Origin: Paracoccaceae bacterium
GTDB taxonomy: Bacteria > Pseudomonadota > Alphaproteobacteria > Rhodobacterales > Rhodobacteraceae
Direction of reading: 5' to 3'
Length of the DNA stretch: 43,201 nucleotides
Assembly: GCA_018607905.1 (NCBI GenBank)
Contig: JABBAP010000044.1
Coordinates: 1-43,201 of the forward strand
Within the stretch, counting starts at the first letter, position 1. Every line of letters begins with the position of its first letter. Positions 1 through 7,661 of this stretch are shown here, piece after piece. The translations under genes and the position numbers were made by a program. The notes beneath the pieces are model-generated. The model was given only the letters and a program-made list of their open reading frames with translations. It did no database searches and was not told the origin of the DNA.

Positions 1-27
1 GGTGTTGTGTCAAAAATCATCAAGTAA
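1..27 (+). CDS. tuf: Elongation factor Tu, C-terminal end only
   Basis: The first eight codons read GVVSKIIK followed by TAA, which matches the usual C-terminus of bacterial EF-Tu (…GAGVVSKII-). EF-Tu delivers aminoacyl-tRNA to the ribosome. The gene is cut by the window edge. A tuf gene just upstream of rpsJ is the usual str-S10 arrangement in alphaproteobacteria, which supports the call. It is followed by a strong terminator. Confidence 0.85.
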   Translation, partial: GVVSKIIK

Positions 28-52
28 GTCTTAGGGCTTAGCGAATTAGGAG

Positions 53-79
53 GGCGCGTGGGAAACCACGCGCCTTTTT
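53..79 (+). terminator. Intrinsic terminator after tuf
   Basis: A perfect 9-bp GC-rich stem (53-61 with 66-74) closes a GAAA tetraloop and is followed by five T (75-79). It lies 26 nt after the tuf stop and separates the str operon from the S10 block. Confidence 0.95.
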
Positions 80-101
80 GCGTTTTGGGGCGAGTCCCCA
101 T

Positions 102-572
102 TCAAAGGTGTGGATGGTACCGAGCGGCATACGCTGCCATCAAACTTTGCAATTCATCTAGCGATGCTGGGGACTGTGAAAAACTGTGCGACACGGGAAC
201 TTCTGCCCATGGCATCTTCTCGTCGGTCATCACTTCTACAAATGGCTCAAACACCGCCGCTTCGTGCAATACTGATGTGCGCAGATTGATCCGGTGGTCT
301 GCGCCTTCAATCTGGGAATAGATGAAATTCAAACATGATTTGCAAAAATAGTGAGCGCGGCCATGTGTTTTAAGGCCGCCTGTTATCATAGCGCCCGTGA
401 CTGAGAAGCTTTCGCTTGGAAACATCGTGGTGAGAGAAAAGGCGCTAGCGCTGAATTTTTGACAGCCACGACAGTGGCACGCGAGGGTTAAAAAAGGTAA
501 TGCGGCGACACAGACTTGAACGGCGCCACATAAACAGGCGCCTTCAAATGGAGGGTTAAGACCATTTTTCAT
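102..572 (-). CDS. GFA / CENP-V family zinc protein
   Basis: A 156-residue protein of the GFA family (glutathione-dependent formaldehyde-activating enzyme-like, CENP-V fold). Family-typical zinc ligands are visible: C-x-C at residues 13-15 (GACLCGAV), a CHCxxC cluster at 32-37, and FCxxC at 77-80. Length fits a single-domain member. Members bind zinc and a few bind glutathione adducts, but the substrate of this one cannot be read from sequence. It is transcribed away from rpsJ, alone between tuf and the S10 block. The start at 572 has only a weak Shine-Dalgarno. Confidence 0.85.
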   Translation of the reverse strand: MKNGLNPPFEGACLCGAVQVCVAALPFLTLACHCRGCQKFSASAFSLTTMFPSESFSVTGAMITGGLKTHGRAHYFCKSCLNFIYSQIEGADHRINLRTSVLHEAAVFEPFVEVMTDEKMPWAEVPVSHSFSQSPASLDELQSLMAAYAARYHPHL

Positions 573-719
573 TGATGGAGTCTCACTTTTTTAGGAATCT
601 GGACGAAATTTTGGAAATTATGGAGGATCTGACCCATCGTTGATTTCGAGCGGGATCAACTTGATGCAACGAGCAGCGTATTCAAAATGTCGGGGGAAGA
701 CCTAGGCGGTAGTCGGCAA

Positions 720-748
720 TTGGCTTTCCGTCAATGCGGCTGTAAAAT
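720..748 (+). promoter_or_regulatory. Promoter of the rpsJ (S10) block
   Basis: The -35 element TTGGCT (720-725) and -10 element TAAAAT (743-748) are separated by exactly 17 bp. The expected start near 755 gives a leader of about 195 nt before rpsJ at 951. It is the best sigma70-like pair in the gap. Confidence 0.65.
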
Positions 749-842
749 CCTCGCAACACTTTTCAATAAAGGAAGGGTGGGAAAACCCGAATTACCCCCT
801 TGCTTTGTTGTGCGACTCGCCCTAAACGACACAAGTCCTGAG

Positions 843-868
843 AGGGTGCGTTTGGCGTGCCCTTTTTT
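843..868 (+). terminator. Terminator-like attenuator in the rpsJ leader
   Basis: AGGGTGCG (843-850) pairs with CGTGCCCT (856-863) through eight pairs, two of them wobbles, followed by six T (863-868). No gene ends just upstream on this strand, and the promoter at 720-748 would transcribe into it. That suggests attenuation rather than ordinary termination. CGCCCT at 818-823 could pair with AGGGTG at 843-848 and so compete with the stem. Confidence 0.6.
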
Positions 869-950
869 GGTTATGTAAGATGCGATGAGGGTTTGCGGTG
901 ATCGTCTGTCCTCCTCTCCATTTAAATCCCTAATTCAAGGGGTATGTTTC

Positions 951-1262
951 ATGGCACAGAGCCAGAATATCCGAATTCGGCTGAAAGCGTTTGATTACCG
1001 TGTACTGGATGCGTCCACACAGGAAATCGTAAACACAGCCAAGCGCACAGGCGCACAGGTTCGCGGCCCAATCCCGCTGCCGAACCACATCGAAAAATAC
1101 ACAGTTCTACGGGGCCCACACGTTAACAAAAAAGCCCGTGAGCAGTTCGAAATCCGGACGCACAAGCGTTTGTTAGACATCGTTGACCCAACTCCACAAA
1201 CAGTAGACGCGCTGATGAAGCTCGATCTTGCTGCTGGTGTGGATGTTGAGATCAAGCTTTAA
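951..1262 (+). CDS. rpsJ: 30S ribosomal protein S10
   Basis: A 103-residue protein beginning [15 protein letters not shown], with S10 features throughout ([46 protein letters not shown]). S10 sits in the 30S head and, as NusE, partners NusB in antitermination. The open frame extends upstream to 885, but family length and the conserved N-terminus place the start at 951, behind an AAGGGG-like ribosome site. First gene of the S10 block, 15 nt before rplC. Confidence 0.98.
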   Translation: MAQSQNIRIRLKAFDYRVLDASTQEIVNTAKRTGAQVRGPIPLPNHIEKYTVLRGPHVNKKAREQFEIRTHKRLLDIVDPTPQTVDALMKLDLAAGVDVEIKL

Positions 1263-1277
1263 GGGGGTATTGAACAG

Positions 1278-2147
1278 ATGCGCTCTGGAGTAATTGCAAA
1301 GAAACTGGGCATGACCCGGTTGTTCATGGAAGACGGTCGTCAGGTTCCTGTAACCGTTCTTCAAATGGAAAACCTACAAGTTGTAGCACAACGCACTGGC
1401 GAAAAAGACGGCTATTCAGCTGTTCAGCTGGGCGCGGGTGCTGCAAAAGCAAAACGCACAACTGCTGCGATGCGCGGCCACTTTGCCGCTGCTAAGGTTG
1501 AACCAAAACGTAAGATTGCGGAATTCCGCGTTTCTGCTGAAAACATGATTGAGGTTGGCGAGGAAATTATCGCTGATCACTATTTTGAAGGTCAGTTTGT
1601 AGACGTGTCCGGCATTTCTATCGGTAAAGGTTTTGCTGGTGCGATGAAGCGTTGGAACTTTAAAGGTTTGCGCGCGACGCACGGTGTTTCCGTGTCTCAC
1701 CGCTCACACGGTTCCACCGGTCAGTGTCAAGAACCTGGTAAGGTTTTCAAAGGCAAAAAGATGGCTGGTCATATGGGCGCTGCGCGTATCACCACTCAGA
1801 ACCTGCAAGTTGTCAAAACTGACAGCGACCGTGGTTTGCTGATGATCAAAGGCGCCGTTCCTGGCTCCAAAGGTGGTTGGGTGACTGTTAAGGATGCGGT
1901 TAAGAAACCGTTCCCTGAAAACGCCATTTTGCCTGCTGCATTGCGGTCCGCCGCTGCTGCTGCTGCGAAATCTGCTGAAGAAGCTGCTGCCGCTGCTGCT
2001 GCTGAAGAGGCTGCGGCCGCTGAAGCCTTGGCTGCCGAAGCTGCTGCTGCAGAAGAAGCTGCGCTGAAAGCTGCTGAAGCTGACATCGCTGCGGACGCTG
2101 CTGGTGAAGCTGCACCTGCTGACGACAAGAAAGAAGGTGACGCATGA
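1278..2147 (+). CDS. rplC: 50S ribosomal protein L3 with long Ala/Glu tail
   Basis: A 289-residue protein. Residues 1 to about 215 are ordinary L3, including [14 protein letters not shown], the GSTGQ loop whose Gln149 corresponds to the glutamine methylated by PrmB in E. coli, and [15 protein letters not shown]. Residues from about 222 to 289 form an extra tail almost entirely Ala and Glu with a few Lys and Asp, predicted helical. L3 is normally about 210 residues, so the tail adds about a third. It overlaps rplD by four bases (ATGA), implying translational coupling. Confidence 0.98.
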   Translation: MRSGVIAKKLGMTRLFMEDGRQVPVTVLQMENLQVVAQRTGEKDGYSAVQLGAGAAKAKRTTAAMRGHFAAAKVEPKRKIAEFRVSAENMIEVGEEIIADHYFEGQFVDVSGISIGKGFAGAMKRWNFKGLRATHGVSVSHRSHGSTGQCQEPGKVFKGKKMAGHMGAARITTQNLQVVKTDSDRGLLMIKGAVPGSKGGWVTVKDAVKKPFPENAILPAALRSAAAAAAKSAEEAAAAAAAEEAAAAEALAAEAAAAEEAALKAAEADIAADAAGEAAPADDKKEGDA

Positions 2148-2764
2148 AACATGACGTGATCAAACTCGACGGCGGCAAAGCCGGTTCCGTTGACTTGGAC
2201 GAGGCCCTGTTCGGCCTTGAGCCACGCAAAGACATTCTGCACCGTGTTGTGCGCTATCAGCTGGCAAAACGCCAAGCGGGTACACACAAAGTTAAGACAC
2301 GTTCAGAAGTCAGCTATTCCACTAAGAAGATCTATCGCCAAAAAGGTACTGGTGGCGCACGCCACGGTGCACGTTCGGCGCCGATTTTCCGCGGTGGTGG
2401 TGTTTACAAAGGCCCTACGCCACGTAGCCACGCACACGACCTGACCAAAAAGTTCCGCAAATTGGGATTGCGTCACGCATTGTCTGCAAAGATGACTGCT
2501 GGCGAATTGGTCATCATCGATGTAGCCGACATGTCCACAGCAAAGACGAGCGAACTGGCGAAAGCCGTGAAAAACCTCGGTTGGAAGCGTGCGTTGGTTG
2601 TTGATGGTTCCGAAGTGAATGCAAACTTTGCATTGGCTGCGCGTAACATCGACGGCGTTAACGTTCTGCCAAGCCAAGGTGCCAACGTCTATGACATCCT
2701 GAAAAGCGACACTTTGGTTTTGACCAAAGCTGGCGTCGAAGCATTGGAGGCCCGTTTGAAATGA
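2144..2764 (+). CDS. rplD: 50S ribosomal protein L4
   Basis: A 206-residue L4, with the exit-tunnel loop motifs [31 protein letters not shown] and [26 protein letters not shown]4 binds 23S rRNA and in gammaproteobacteria represses its own operon. Whether it does so here is unknown. It overlaps rplC upstream and rplW downstream by ATGA, so rplC-rplD-rplW are tightly coupled. Confidence 0.98.
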   Translation: MKHDVIKLDGGKAGSVDLDEALFGLEPRKDILHRVVRYQLAKRQAGTHKVKTRSEVSYSTKKIYRQKGTGGARHGARSAPIFRGGGVYKGPTPRSHAHDLTKKFRKLGLRHALSAKMTAGELVIIDVADMSTAKTSELAKAVKNLGWKRALVVDGSEVNANFALAARNIDGVNVLPSQGANVYDILKSDTLVLTKAGVEALEARLK

Positions 2765-3057
2765 GCACTAAAGCTGAACTCTATGACGTGATCCGCAAGC
2801 CGATCATCACCGAAAAAGCAACACTGGCTTCCGAGCATAACGCTGTTGTTTTCGAAGTGGCGATTAGCGCGAACAAACCACAGATCAAAGAAGCTGTTGA
2901 AGGCTTGTTTGGTGTGAAAGTGAAGGCTGTGAACACATCCATCACCAAAGGTAAAGTGAAGCGGTTCAAGGGCAAACTGGGCGTTCGTAAGGACGTGAAG
3001 AAAGCCTATGTGACGCTTGAAGAAGGTAACACGATCGACGTGTCTACTGGTCTTTAA
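2761..3057 (+). CDS. rplW: 50S ribosomal protein L23
   Basis: A 98-residue L23 ([59 protein letters not shown]). L23 lies at the exit tunnel and is the docking site for trigger factor and SRP. It starts inside the rplD stop (ATGA). Unlike the standard order, rplB does not follow directly: a terminator and about 3 kb of unrelated genes intervene. Confidence 0.98.
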   Translation: MSTKAELYDVIRKPIITEKATLASEHNAVVFEVAISANKPQIKEAVEGLFGVKVKAVNTSITKGKVKRFKGKLGVRKDVKKAYVTLEEGNTIDVSTGL

Positions 3058-3080
3058 GTTAAGTCATTATTGATTGAGGA

Positions 3081-3108
3081 AGCCCTGCTGGAAACAGCGG
3101 GGCTTTTT
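3081..3108 (+). terminator. Intrinsic terminator after rplW
   Basis: AGCCCTGCTG (3081-3090) pairs with CAGCGGGGCT (3095-3104) around GAAA, ten pairs with one G-T, and runs into five T (3104-3108). It ends the rpsJ-rplW block before rplB, splitting the S10 operon. Confidence 0.93.
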
Positions 3109-3205
3109 CGGTTTGTGGGTGGCGCAATCACAGCTGCGTGCGCGGGCTCGAAATCGGGCGGGGCGTGCTATAGTAAAGTGAGATGGAATTATGAGGAGCG
3201 TTAAA

Positions 3206-3487
3206 ATGGCGATGAGATTTTCCCCGGTCGTGTTTTTAGTGGCTGTTTCGATGGCGATGATGGCATCTGGGCCGAGCGGTGCGCGCACGTTGGTGAGCCT
3301 GCAGGTGGCGGAACAGATTTGTTTGGAGCGTGTGCAGAGGTTTGCCCAACGCTCTTTTGGGATTGATTTTGATCACCCAGATAGAAACCAGATCAAAGAC
3401 CGGTTTCGCGCGTGTGTTTTTGCCAAATCGAAGCAGTATCCGCAGCGTAAACTGAAGGTTCGTGGGGCTGTTGTTACGTTGCCTTGA
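3206..3487 (+). CDS. Small secreted protein of unknown function
   Basis: A 93-residue product with an N-terminal signal sequence (MAMRFSPVVFLVAVSMAMMASG, probable cleavage after GPSGARA-like residues near 22-26) and a basic mature part with two cysteines that could form a disulfide. The start at 3206 is preferred over an in-frame ATG at 3191 because AGGAG at 3194-3198 is 7 nt upstream. I do not recognise a family. It lies in the rplW-rplB gap. Confidence 0.6.
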   Translation: MAMRFSPVVFLVAVSMAMMASGPSGARTLVSLQVAEQICLERVQRFAQRSFGIDFDHPDRNQIKDRFRACVFAKSKQYPQRKLKVRGAVVTLP

Positions 3488-3489
3488 AC

Positions 3490-3517
3490 GGTATGTCGGG
3501 CCGAAGCCCGACCTACC
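3490..3517. repeat. REP-like palindrome
   Basis: GTCGGGC (3495-3501) and GCCCGAC (3506-3512) are perfect complements around CGAA. The palindrome extends to GGTA/TACC (3490-3493, 3514-3517) across one T.C mismatch. There is no T-run. It sits between two convergent genes, a usual place for extragenic palindromes. Confidence 0.55.
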
Positions 3518-3528
3518 GATGAATTTAG

Positions 3529-3561
3529 AAAGCCCTGCCCGTTGGCGGGGCTTTGGTTTTT
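3529..3561 (+). terminator. Terminator between convergent genes
   Basis: An 11-bp stem AAAGCCCTGCC (3529-3539) with GGCGGGGCTTT (3544-3554) around CGTT is followed by GG and a run of T. It serves the secreted-protein gene at 3206-3487. The A-run on the other side may let it act on the opposing gene too. Confidence 0.85.
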
Positions 3562-3566
3562 TTGGG

Positions 3567-3908
3567 TTAGTCGTAGGCGGCGTCTACGATGATTTCGACC
3601 CGCAGGATTTCGCGCGCGAGTTTTGCTTCGCCGCAGGCGCGCGCTGGGGAATGACCTGTGGGAACCCAGTCGTTCCAGACCTCGTTCAGGCCCGCAAAAT
3701 CGGACATATCGGCCAGCCAGATGGTGGCGCGCAGCATCTTTTCGCGCGATGACCCCGCTTGGATCAAAAGAGCGTCGATTTTATCGAGGCAGCCTTGGAC
3801 TTGTTCCTGGATGGTCGCGCCCTCTGCCACTTGGCCAGACAGATAAGCCACGCCGTTGTGTTTAACGATCTTGGAGGCGCGGGGGGAGACGTCGATGCGT
3901 TCGATCAT
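3567..3908 (-). CDS. RidA / YjgF-YER057c-UK114 family protein
   Basis: A 113-residue Rid-superfamily protein. The signature near the C-terminus (HSPARACGEAKLAREILRVEIIVDAAYD) contains the conserved arginine before CGEAKLA that binds the carboxylate of imine or enamine intermediates in active members. N-terminal YLSGQVAEGATIQEQVQGCLDKIDALLIQAG fits. Rid proteins hydrolyse reactive enamines or imines from PLP enzymes, but this one is not classic RidA and its substrate is unknown. ATG at 3908 was chosen over a TTG at 3950 because the upstream residues look unlike the family. Confidence 0.85.
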   Translation of the reverse strand: MIERIDVSPRASKIVKHNGVAYLSGQVAEGATIQEQVQGCLDKIDALLIQAGSSREKMLRATIWLADMSDFAGLNEVWNDWVPTGHSPARACGEAKLAREILRVEIIVDAAYD

Positions 3909-4101
3909 GGGGGAGGGGTGTCCTTTGTGTGGGTGTTGGTGGTTTAGCAAGGTGGTGGGGATGGGTAAATGGCCTGAATGTAGGTAACAAGGTCGATTAT
4001 CATTTGGCTGTAAATTGCATCTTTACAGAGTTGAGAAGCCAGAAGTGAACAGTGGGGCCTTTTGCGGTGTACTTACCGGATGTGCCAAATGTCCTTGCGG
4101 A

Positions 4102-5319
4102 TTATTCAGCGGGTATGCGCAATCGGGCTTTGCCTAGGCGGGGATGAAGGCGCCCTGCAATGCCCCACGCCACAAAGCAAGCAGCGCCAGCAATCGCAAA
4201 CACGCCTGAAATAGGTGCGGCCAAAAGCACGAGCCACGCAATGCCAGGAGTCGCGATGCCTGAAACATCACGATAAGAGGAGTAAATCGCTGACATTTCA
4301 GTTCGTTCTGACGGCTTAACGGCCATCAAGAAAGGCAGCCCTGCACAGATATCCAATAGGATTAGGAAGAAGCTGCCAATGAACAGGGATGCGATTGCCA
4401 TCCACGGTGCAAGGGATCCGATGCTGGCGATGGAAAATAAAATGGTGACAGCAATGAACCCGGTCCTGACAGAATAACGGATAGAGTGTTTTTGCATCCA
4501 TTTAAGAAGCAGCGGAGATGCAAACAACGCGCCGTTTGTCAAAGACAGAAGAATACCACCGAGTTGATCGCCCAAGCCATTTTCGACTGCATAAATTGGC
4601 AGATACACGACATAAGCCCACCAGCCACAGGATCGTATGACAGCGAAAAGCCAGCCTGCGATTAGCCTGGGTTGCTGAAAGAACCGACCGAGGAAGCCTA
4701 GAGGGTTTGGTGATTGGTGTTTGGAGCGTGTGATTAACTTGCCGTTGCCCAGTCGTAGATACAAAAACATGCCCAGCATCCCGACAGCCGCGAGTGCCGA
4801 GATAATGAAGGGGGCGGGTTCCCACCACGTCCAAAGAAGAACCCCTAAAACGGGGCCGACTGTCCAGCCTAAGGCAGAATAGAACATTCGAAGGGTTTCG
4901 CATTTGCCCAGTTCAACACGCGCAATGTAATCGAGAACGTAAGTGTTAAAGCAGACGAAGGTGATGACTGTGGCCATAGAATTCAGAACCAGAGACAAAA
5001 CAATCATTTGAGGGCTGCCAAGAATCGCGAGACTGGAACCCAAGATGAAACCAAATGCGCCGATTGAATACATCCAGCGGCGGGGAATAAACCTAATGAG
5101 GAAGGGAACAAGCAGCCCAGTGATCAGAGACAGAACGCCAATGAGGAAATAGATTGAGCTGATTACTGCTGCATCTTGAAGCGCATCGTACATTGCTACG
5201 GGGAACACGGAGATTAGAATGCCGCGCACGACGGCCTCTAACCCAGCCAAAGACGCAAATCCTTTGACTGAGGGGGTTGGGGCGTGGCGCAACCATTCGG
5301 GAATTCGGCGTTCAAACAT
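4102..5319 (-). CDS. Major facilitator superfamily transporter
   Basis: A 405-residue polytopic membrane protein with about 12 hydrophobic segments in two halves and a basic cytoplasmic loop near residues 192-205 (KLITRSKHQSPN) between them. The loop motif RFIPRRWMY after TM2 resembles the MFS motif A region. MFS carriers move small molecules using ion gradients, but the substrate cannot be told. A Shine-Dalgarno AAGG lies just before the ATG at 5319. It is transcribed alone, opposite to the ribosomal genes. Confidence 0.8.
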   Translation of the reverse strand: MFERRIPEWLRHAPTPSVKGFASLAGLEAVVRGILISVFPVAMYDALQDAAVISSIYFLIGVLSLITGLLVPFLIRFIPRRWMYSIGAFGFILGSSLAILGSPQMIVLSLVLNSMATVITFVCFNTYVLDYIARVELGKCETLRMFYSALGWTVGPVLGVLLWTWWEPAPFIISALAAVGMLGMFLYLRLGNGKLITRSKHQSPNPLGFLGRFFQQPRLIAGWLFAVIRSCGWWAYVVYLPIYAVENGLGDQLGGILLSLTNGALFASPLLLKWMQKHSIRYSVRTGFIAVTILFSIASIGSLAPWMAIASLFIGSFFLILLDICAGLPFLMAVKPSERTEMSAIYSSYRDVSGIATPGIAWLVLLAAPISGVFAIAGAACFVAWGIAGRLHPRLGKARLRIPAE

Positions 5320-5631
5320 TGTGGGGACCTTGCAGTGCTGCCCCTAACCTGCGCTGATTTTGGGCGGTTTCTGTTCAAACTGCGGCATCAACGATGAAAA
5401 ACGACACTTGTGTTGGCGATTTGTTGGTTCGGGGGTGGTGGGCCGCAGGCCGCTGTGCCAGCGTCGTCCTCTCGGGTTTTGTTTACAAAACCCTGTCGTC
5501 AACGCCCGATCCTATGGGGCGGCGCTTTGGTTGGGTTTGGGCTTCAAAGTTGGGGTGTTTGGATTTGGCGGGATAAAGGGGGTGTCACTTGGTTCTGCGC
5601 GCCACCCCGCGGGTCGTCGCTGGTGCGGCTT
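5320..5631. other. Intergenic stretch without a convincing gene
   Basis: Three overlapping + strand open frames are present, but all are Gly/Trp/Cys-rich, mutually overlapping and lack ribosome sites. The only structure seen is the palindrome at 5474-5493, part of a repeat shared with the 16.8-kb gap. Confidence 0.5.
5474..5493. repeat. Dispersed palindrome, copy 1
   Basis: GGGTTTTG (5474-5481) and CAAAACCC (5486-5493) form a perfect 8-bp hairpin around TTTA, flanked by TCTC before and TGTC after. The same layout recurs at 16885-16903 (copy 2), suggesting one repeat family in two of the superoperon gaps. Confidence 0.55.
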
Positions 5632-5826
5632 TTACTTTGCTTGGGGTCTATTTGAAGTTGGTTTGTTACCCTGAAGGCGTTCCTGCTCTGGCTGTTTTTC
5701 TTGTTCGGTTTCGACATTGGGTTTGACAAAACGCTGAAAGAACCAGATGGCGAGTCCGGTCAAACCTACGATCACAATGTATCGCAGAATTATGTAGGGG
5801 ACGTCGGGCGAGAGTAGATAATCCAT
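5632..5826 (-). CDS. Small single-span membrane protein, hypothetical
   Basis: A 64-residue reading from the ATG at 5826 (MDYLLSPDVPYIILRYIVIV…): one transmembrane segment at about residues 10-30, then a charged Glu/Gln/Lys-rich cytoplasmic tail. A longer reading from 5865 adds 13 residues that look non-coding. No clear ribosome site precedes either start, so the gene is only moderately supported. No family is recognised. Confidence 0.4.
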   Translation of the reverse strand: MDYLLSPDVPYIILRYIVIVGLTGLAIWFFQRFVKPNVETEQEKQPEQERLQGNKPTSNRPQAK

Positions 5827-5915
5827 ATGAAGAATGTATGAGTTGAACTGAACTTTACAACACATTGGGGTGCTGGCCCGCGGATTGTCGCTGAGACCCG
5901 CTTATCTTTGGTTTG

Positions 5916-5942
5916 AAAACCCACGATTGGGATTGGGTTTTT
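5916..5942. terminator. Hairpin with T/A flanks, possible terminator
   Basis: AAAACCCA (5916-5923) pairs perfectly with TGGGTTTT (5934-5941) around a 10-nt loop, and T residues continue to 5942. Because the arms are A- and T-rich it could act in either direction. It lies just upstream of the rplB promoter and may insulate it. Confidence 0.4.
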
Positions 5943-5954
5943 GGCCTTTCTCGC

Positions 5955-5983
5955 TTGACCCAAACCCTTCTCTTTCATAGAAG
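5955..5983 (+). promoter_or_regulatory. Promoter of the rplB block
   Basis: TTGACC (5955-5960) and TAGAAG (5978-5983) lie 17 bp apart, matching the sigma70 consensus at 5/6 and 4/6. A start near 5990 would give a leader of about 160 nt containing the three tandem hairpins at 6059-6126. Confidence 0.6.
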
Positions 5984-6058
5984 CCACTATCTGCACCGTC
6001 CTAGATTCGTCTGGGGCGTTGTTGTTTTGGGCGTATGTTATCTGCGCCTGCCTAAATC

Positions 6059-6126
6059 GGGGACCTTCGGGGCCTTATAATTGCAGACCTACGGGGCTGC
6101 TTCACATTGCGGACCTACGGGGCCGC
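6059..6126 (+). promoter_or_regulatory. Triple UNCG-hairpin leader of rplB
   Basis: There are three consecutive hairpins of the same design. H1 is GGGGACC-TTCG-GGGCCTT (6059-6076), H2 GCAGACC-TACG-GGGCTGC (6083-6100) and H3 GCGGACC-TACG-GGGCCGC (6109-6126). Each has a UNCG tetraloop closed by C-G, a second C-G pair, an A.G mismatch, and four outer pairs. The outer pairs differ between copies yet stay paired (A-T in H2, G-C in H3, two G-T in H1). No T-run follows, so these are not terminators. The array ends 23 nt before the rplB ATG. Confidence 0.7.
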
Positions 6127-6149
6127 CACATACACGGAAGACAGTAAGA

Positions 6150-6989
6150 ATGGCACTTAAGTCGTATAAACCGACGACGCCGGGCCAGCGCGGGCTGGTA
6201 CTGATCGACCGTTCAGAGTTGTACAAAGGCCGTCCGGTCAAAGCCCTCACTGAAGGCTTGACCAAAAATGGCGGACGTAACAACACTGGGCGGATCACGA
6301 TGCGTCGCAAAGGCGGTGGGGCGAAACGCCTGTACCGTATCGTTGATTTCAAACGCAACAAAATGGATGTTCCAGCTACCGTTGAACGGATCGAATATGA
6401 CCCGAACCGGACTGCGTTCATCGCACTGATCAAATATGAAGACGGCCAACAGGCCTATATCATTGCTCCACAGCGTTTGGCTGTTGGGGATAAGGTGATT
6501 TCTTCGGCTAAGGCAGACGTGAAGCCGGGCAACACGATGCCGTTCACAGGTTTGCCAATCGGTACAATCATCCACAACATCGAGCTGAAACAAGGCAAGG
6601 GCGGGCAGATTGCACGTGCTGCTGGTACGTATGCTCAGTTTGTTGGTCGGGATGGTTCCTATGCTCAGATCCGTTTGTCTTCGGGCGAACTGCGTCTGGT
6701 GCGCCAAGAATGTATGGCCACTGTCGGTGCCGTGTCTAACCCAGACAACAGCAACCAGAACTTTGGTAAAGCGGGCCGCAACCGTCACAAGGGCATCCGT
6801 CCAAGTGTTCGTGGTGTGGTTATGAACCCTGTCGATCACCCGCATGGTGGTGGTGAAGGACGTACATCGGGTGGTCGTCACCCAGTGTCACCTTGGGGTA
6901 AGCCTACCAAAGGTGCGCGTACGCGCTCTAACAAGACAACGGATAAATTCATTGTTCGTTCCCGTCACGCCAAGAAGAAGGGTCGTTAA
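6150..6989 (+). CDS. rplB: 50S ribosomal protein L2
   Basis: A 279-residue L2, starting [15 protein letters not shown]. It shows the RNA-binding and peptidyl-transferase-proximal motifs ([54 protein letters not shown]). The frame is open upstream to 6081, but those codons lie in the hairpin array, and GGAAG at 6136-6140 marks 6150 as the start. It heads a second transcription block and is followed 3 nt later by rpsS. Confidence 0.98.
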   Translation: MALKSYKPTTPGQRGLVLIDRSELYKGRPVKALTEGLTKNGGRNNTGRITMRRKGGGAKRLYRIVDFKRNKMDVPATVERIEYDPNRTAFIALIKYEDGQQAYIIAPQRLAVGDKVISSAKADVKPGNTMPFTGLPIGTIIHNIELKQGKGGQIARAAGTYAQFVGRDGSYAQIRLSSGELRLVRQECMATVGAVSNPDNSNQNFGKAGRNRHKGIRPSVRGVVMNPVDHPHGGGEGRTSGGRHPVSPWGKPTKGARTRSNKTTDKFIVRSRHAKKKGR

Positions 6990-6992
6990 TAG

Positions 6993-7271
6993 ATGCCTCG
7001 TTCAGTATGGAAAGGCCCGTTCGTCGACGCTTATGTGCTTAAGAAAGCAGAAGTATCGCGCGAATCTGGTCGTAAAGAAGTTATCAAAATTTGGTCTCGT
7101 CGTTCGACGATCCTGCCACAGTTCGTTGGTTTGACTTTCGGCGTTTATAACGGCCGCAAGCACATCCCAGTAAACGTATCTGAGGATATGATTGGTCAAA
7201 AGTTCGGTGAATATGCTCCGTCGCGTACCTATTATGGGCACACTGCGGACAAAAAAGCGAAACGGAAATAA
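6993..7271 (+). CDS. rpsS: 30S ribosomal protein S19
   Basis: A 92-residue S19 ([77 protein letters not shown]). It sits in the 30S head beside S13. It is spaced 3 nt from both rplB and rplV, inside a compact operon. Confidence 0.98.
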   Translation: MPRSVWKGPFVDAYVLKKAEVSRESGRKEVIKIWSRRSTILPQFVGLTFGVYNGRKHIPVNVSEDMIGQKFGEYAPSRTYYGHTADKKAKRK

Positions 7272-7274
7272 GCC

Positions 7275-7661
7275 ATGGGAAAGTCTAAAAACCCCCGTCG
7301 CGTAGCAGAGAACGAAGCGTATGCCGTTTCTCGTATGCTGAAAACCAGCCCACAGAAGATGAACCTTTTGGCTCAGCTTATTCGTGGCAAATCGGTAGAA
7401 AAAGCATTGACCGACCTTACGTTTTCGAAAAAACGTATCGCCGCTGATGTGAAGAAGGCGCTGCAATCCGCGATTGCCAACGCTGAAAACAACCACGGTC
7501 TGGATGTTGACGAGCTGATCGTTGCAGAAGCCTGGGTTGGTAAAAACCTTGTCATGAAGCGTGGTCGTCCTCGGGCCCGTGGTCGTTATGGCCGCATCCT
7601 GAAGCCGTTCGCCCAAATAACCATTCTGGTGCGTCAACCAGCAGCAGAGGAGCAAGCATAA
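7275..7661 (+). CDS. rplV: 50S ribosomal protein L22
   Basis: A 128-residue L22 ([59 protein letters not shown]). The beta-hairpin containing the [12 protein letters not shown] tip lines the exit tunnel. Its TAA overlaps the ATG of rpsC by one base (TAATG), so the two are likely coupled. Confidence 0.98.
   Translation: MGKSKNPRRVAENEAYAVSRMLKTSPQKMNLLAQLIRGKSVEKALTDLTFSKKRIAADVKKALQSAIANAENNHGLDVDELIVAEAWVGKNLVMKRGRPRARGRYGRILKPFAQITILVRQPAAEEQA

Larger units (their letters stand above)
573..950 (+). other. Long 5' region upstream of rpsJ
   Basis: This 378-nt stretch has no convincing gene. It holds a promoter (720-748), a leader of about 195 nt and a terminator-like hairpin (843-868). A 6-bp inverted repeat (GTTGAT 639-644, ATCAAC 655-660) lies upstream of the promoter. 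A 63-codon open frame at 687-878 is judged spurious. Confidence 0.6.

Noticed and set aside
687-878. 63-codon open frame on the + strand in the rpsJ leader
   Set aside because: It begins upstream of the promoter -35 element, has no convincing ribosome site, and runs through the attenuator hairpin; the composition looks random.
1796-2287. Alanine-rich minus-strand frames opposite the L3 tail
   Set aside because: They reflect the GCT/GCC repeats of the rplC tail read on the other strand.
3490-3517. REP-like hairpin as a terminator
   Set aside because: No T-run follows; the real terminator is the next hairpin at 3529.
5360-5674. Three + strand frames of 60-104 codons before the small membrane protein gene
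   Set aside because: They overlap each other, are rich in Gly, Trp and Cys, and no start has a ribosome site.
6081-6149. N-terminal extension of rplB (23 codons before MALKSYKP)
   Set aside because: The codons coincide with the hairpin array, have no ribosome site at 6081, and L2 proteins begin at the MALK position.
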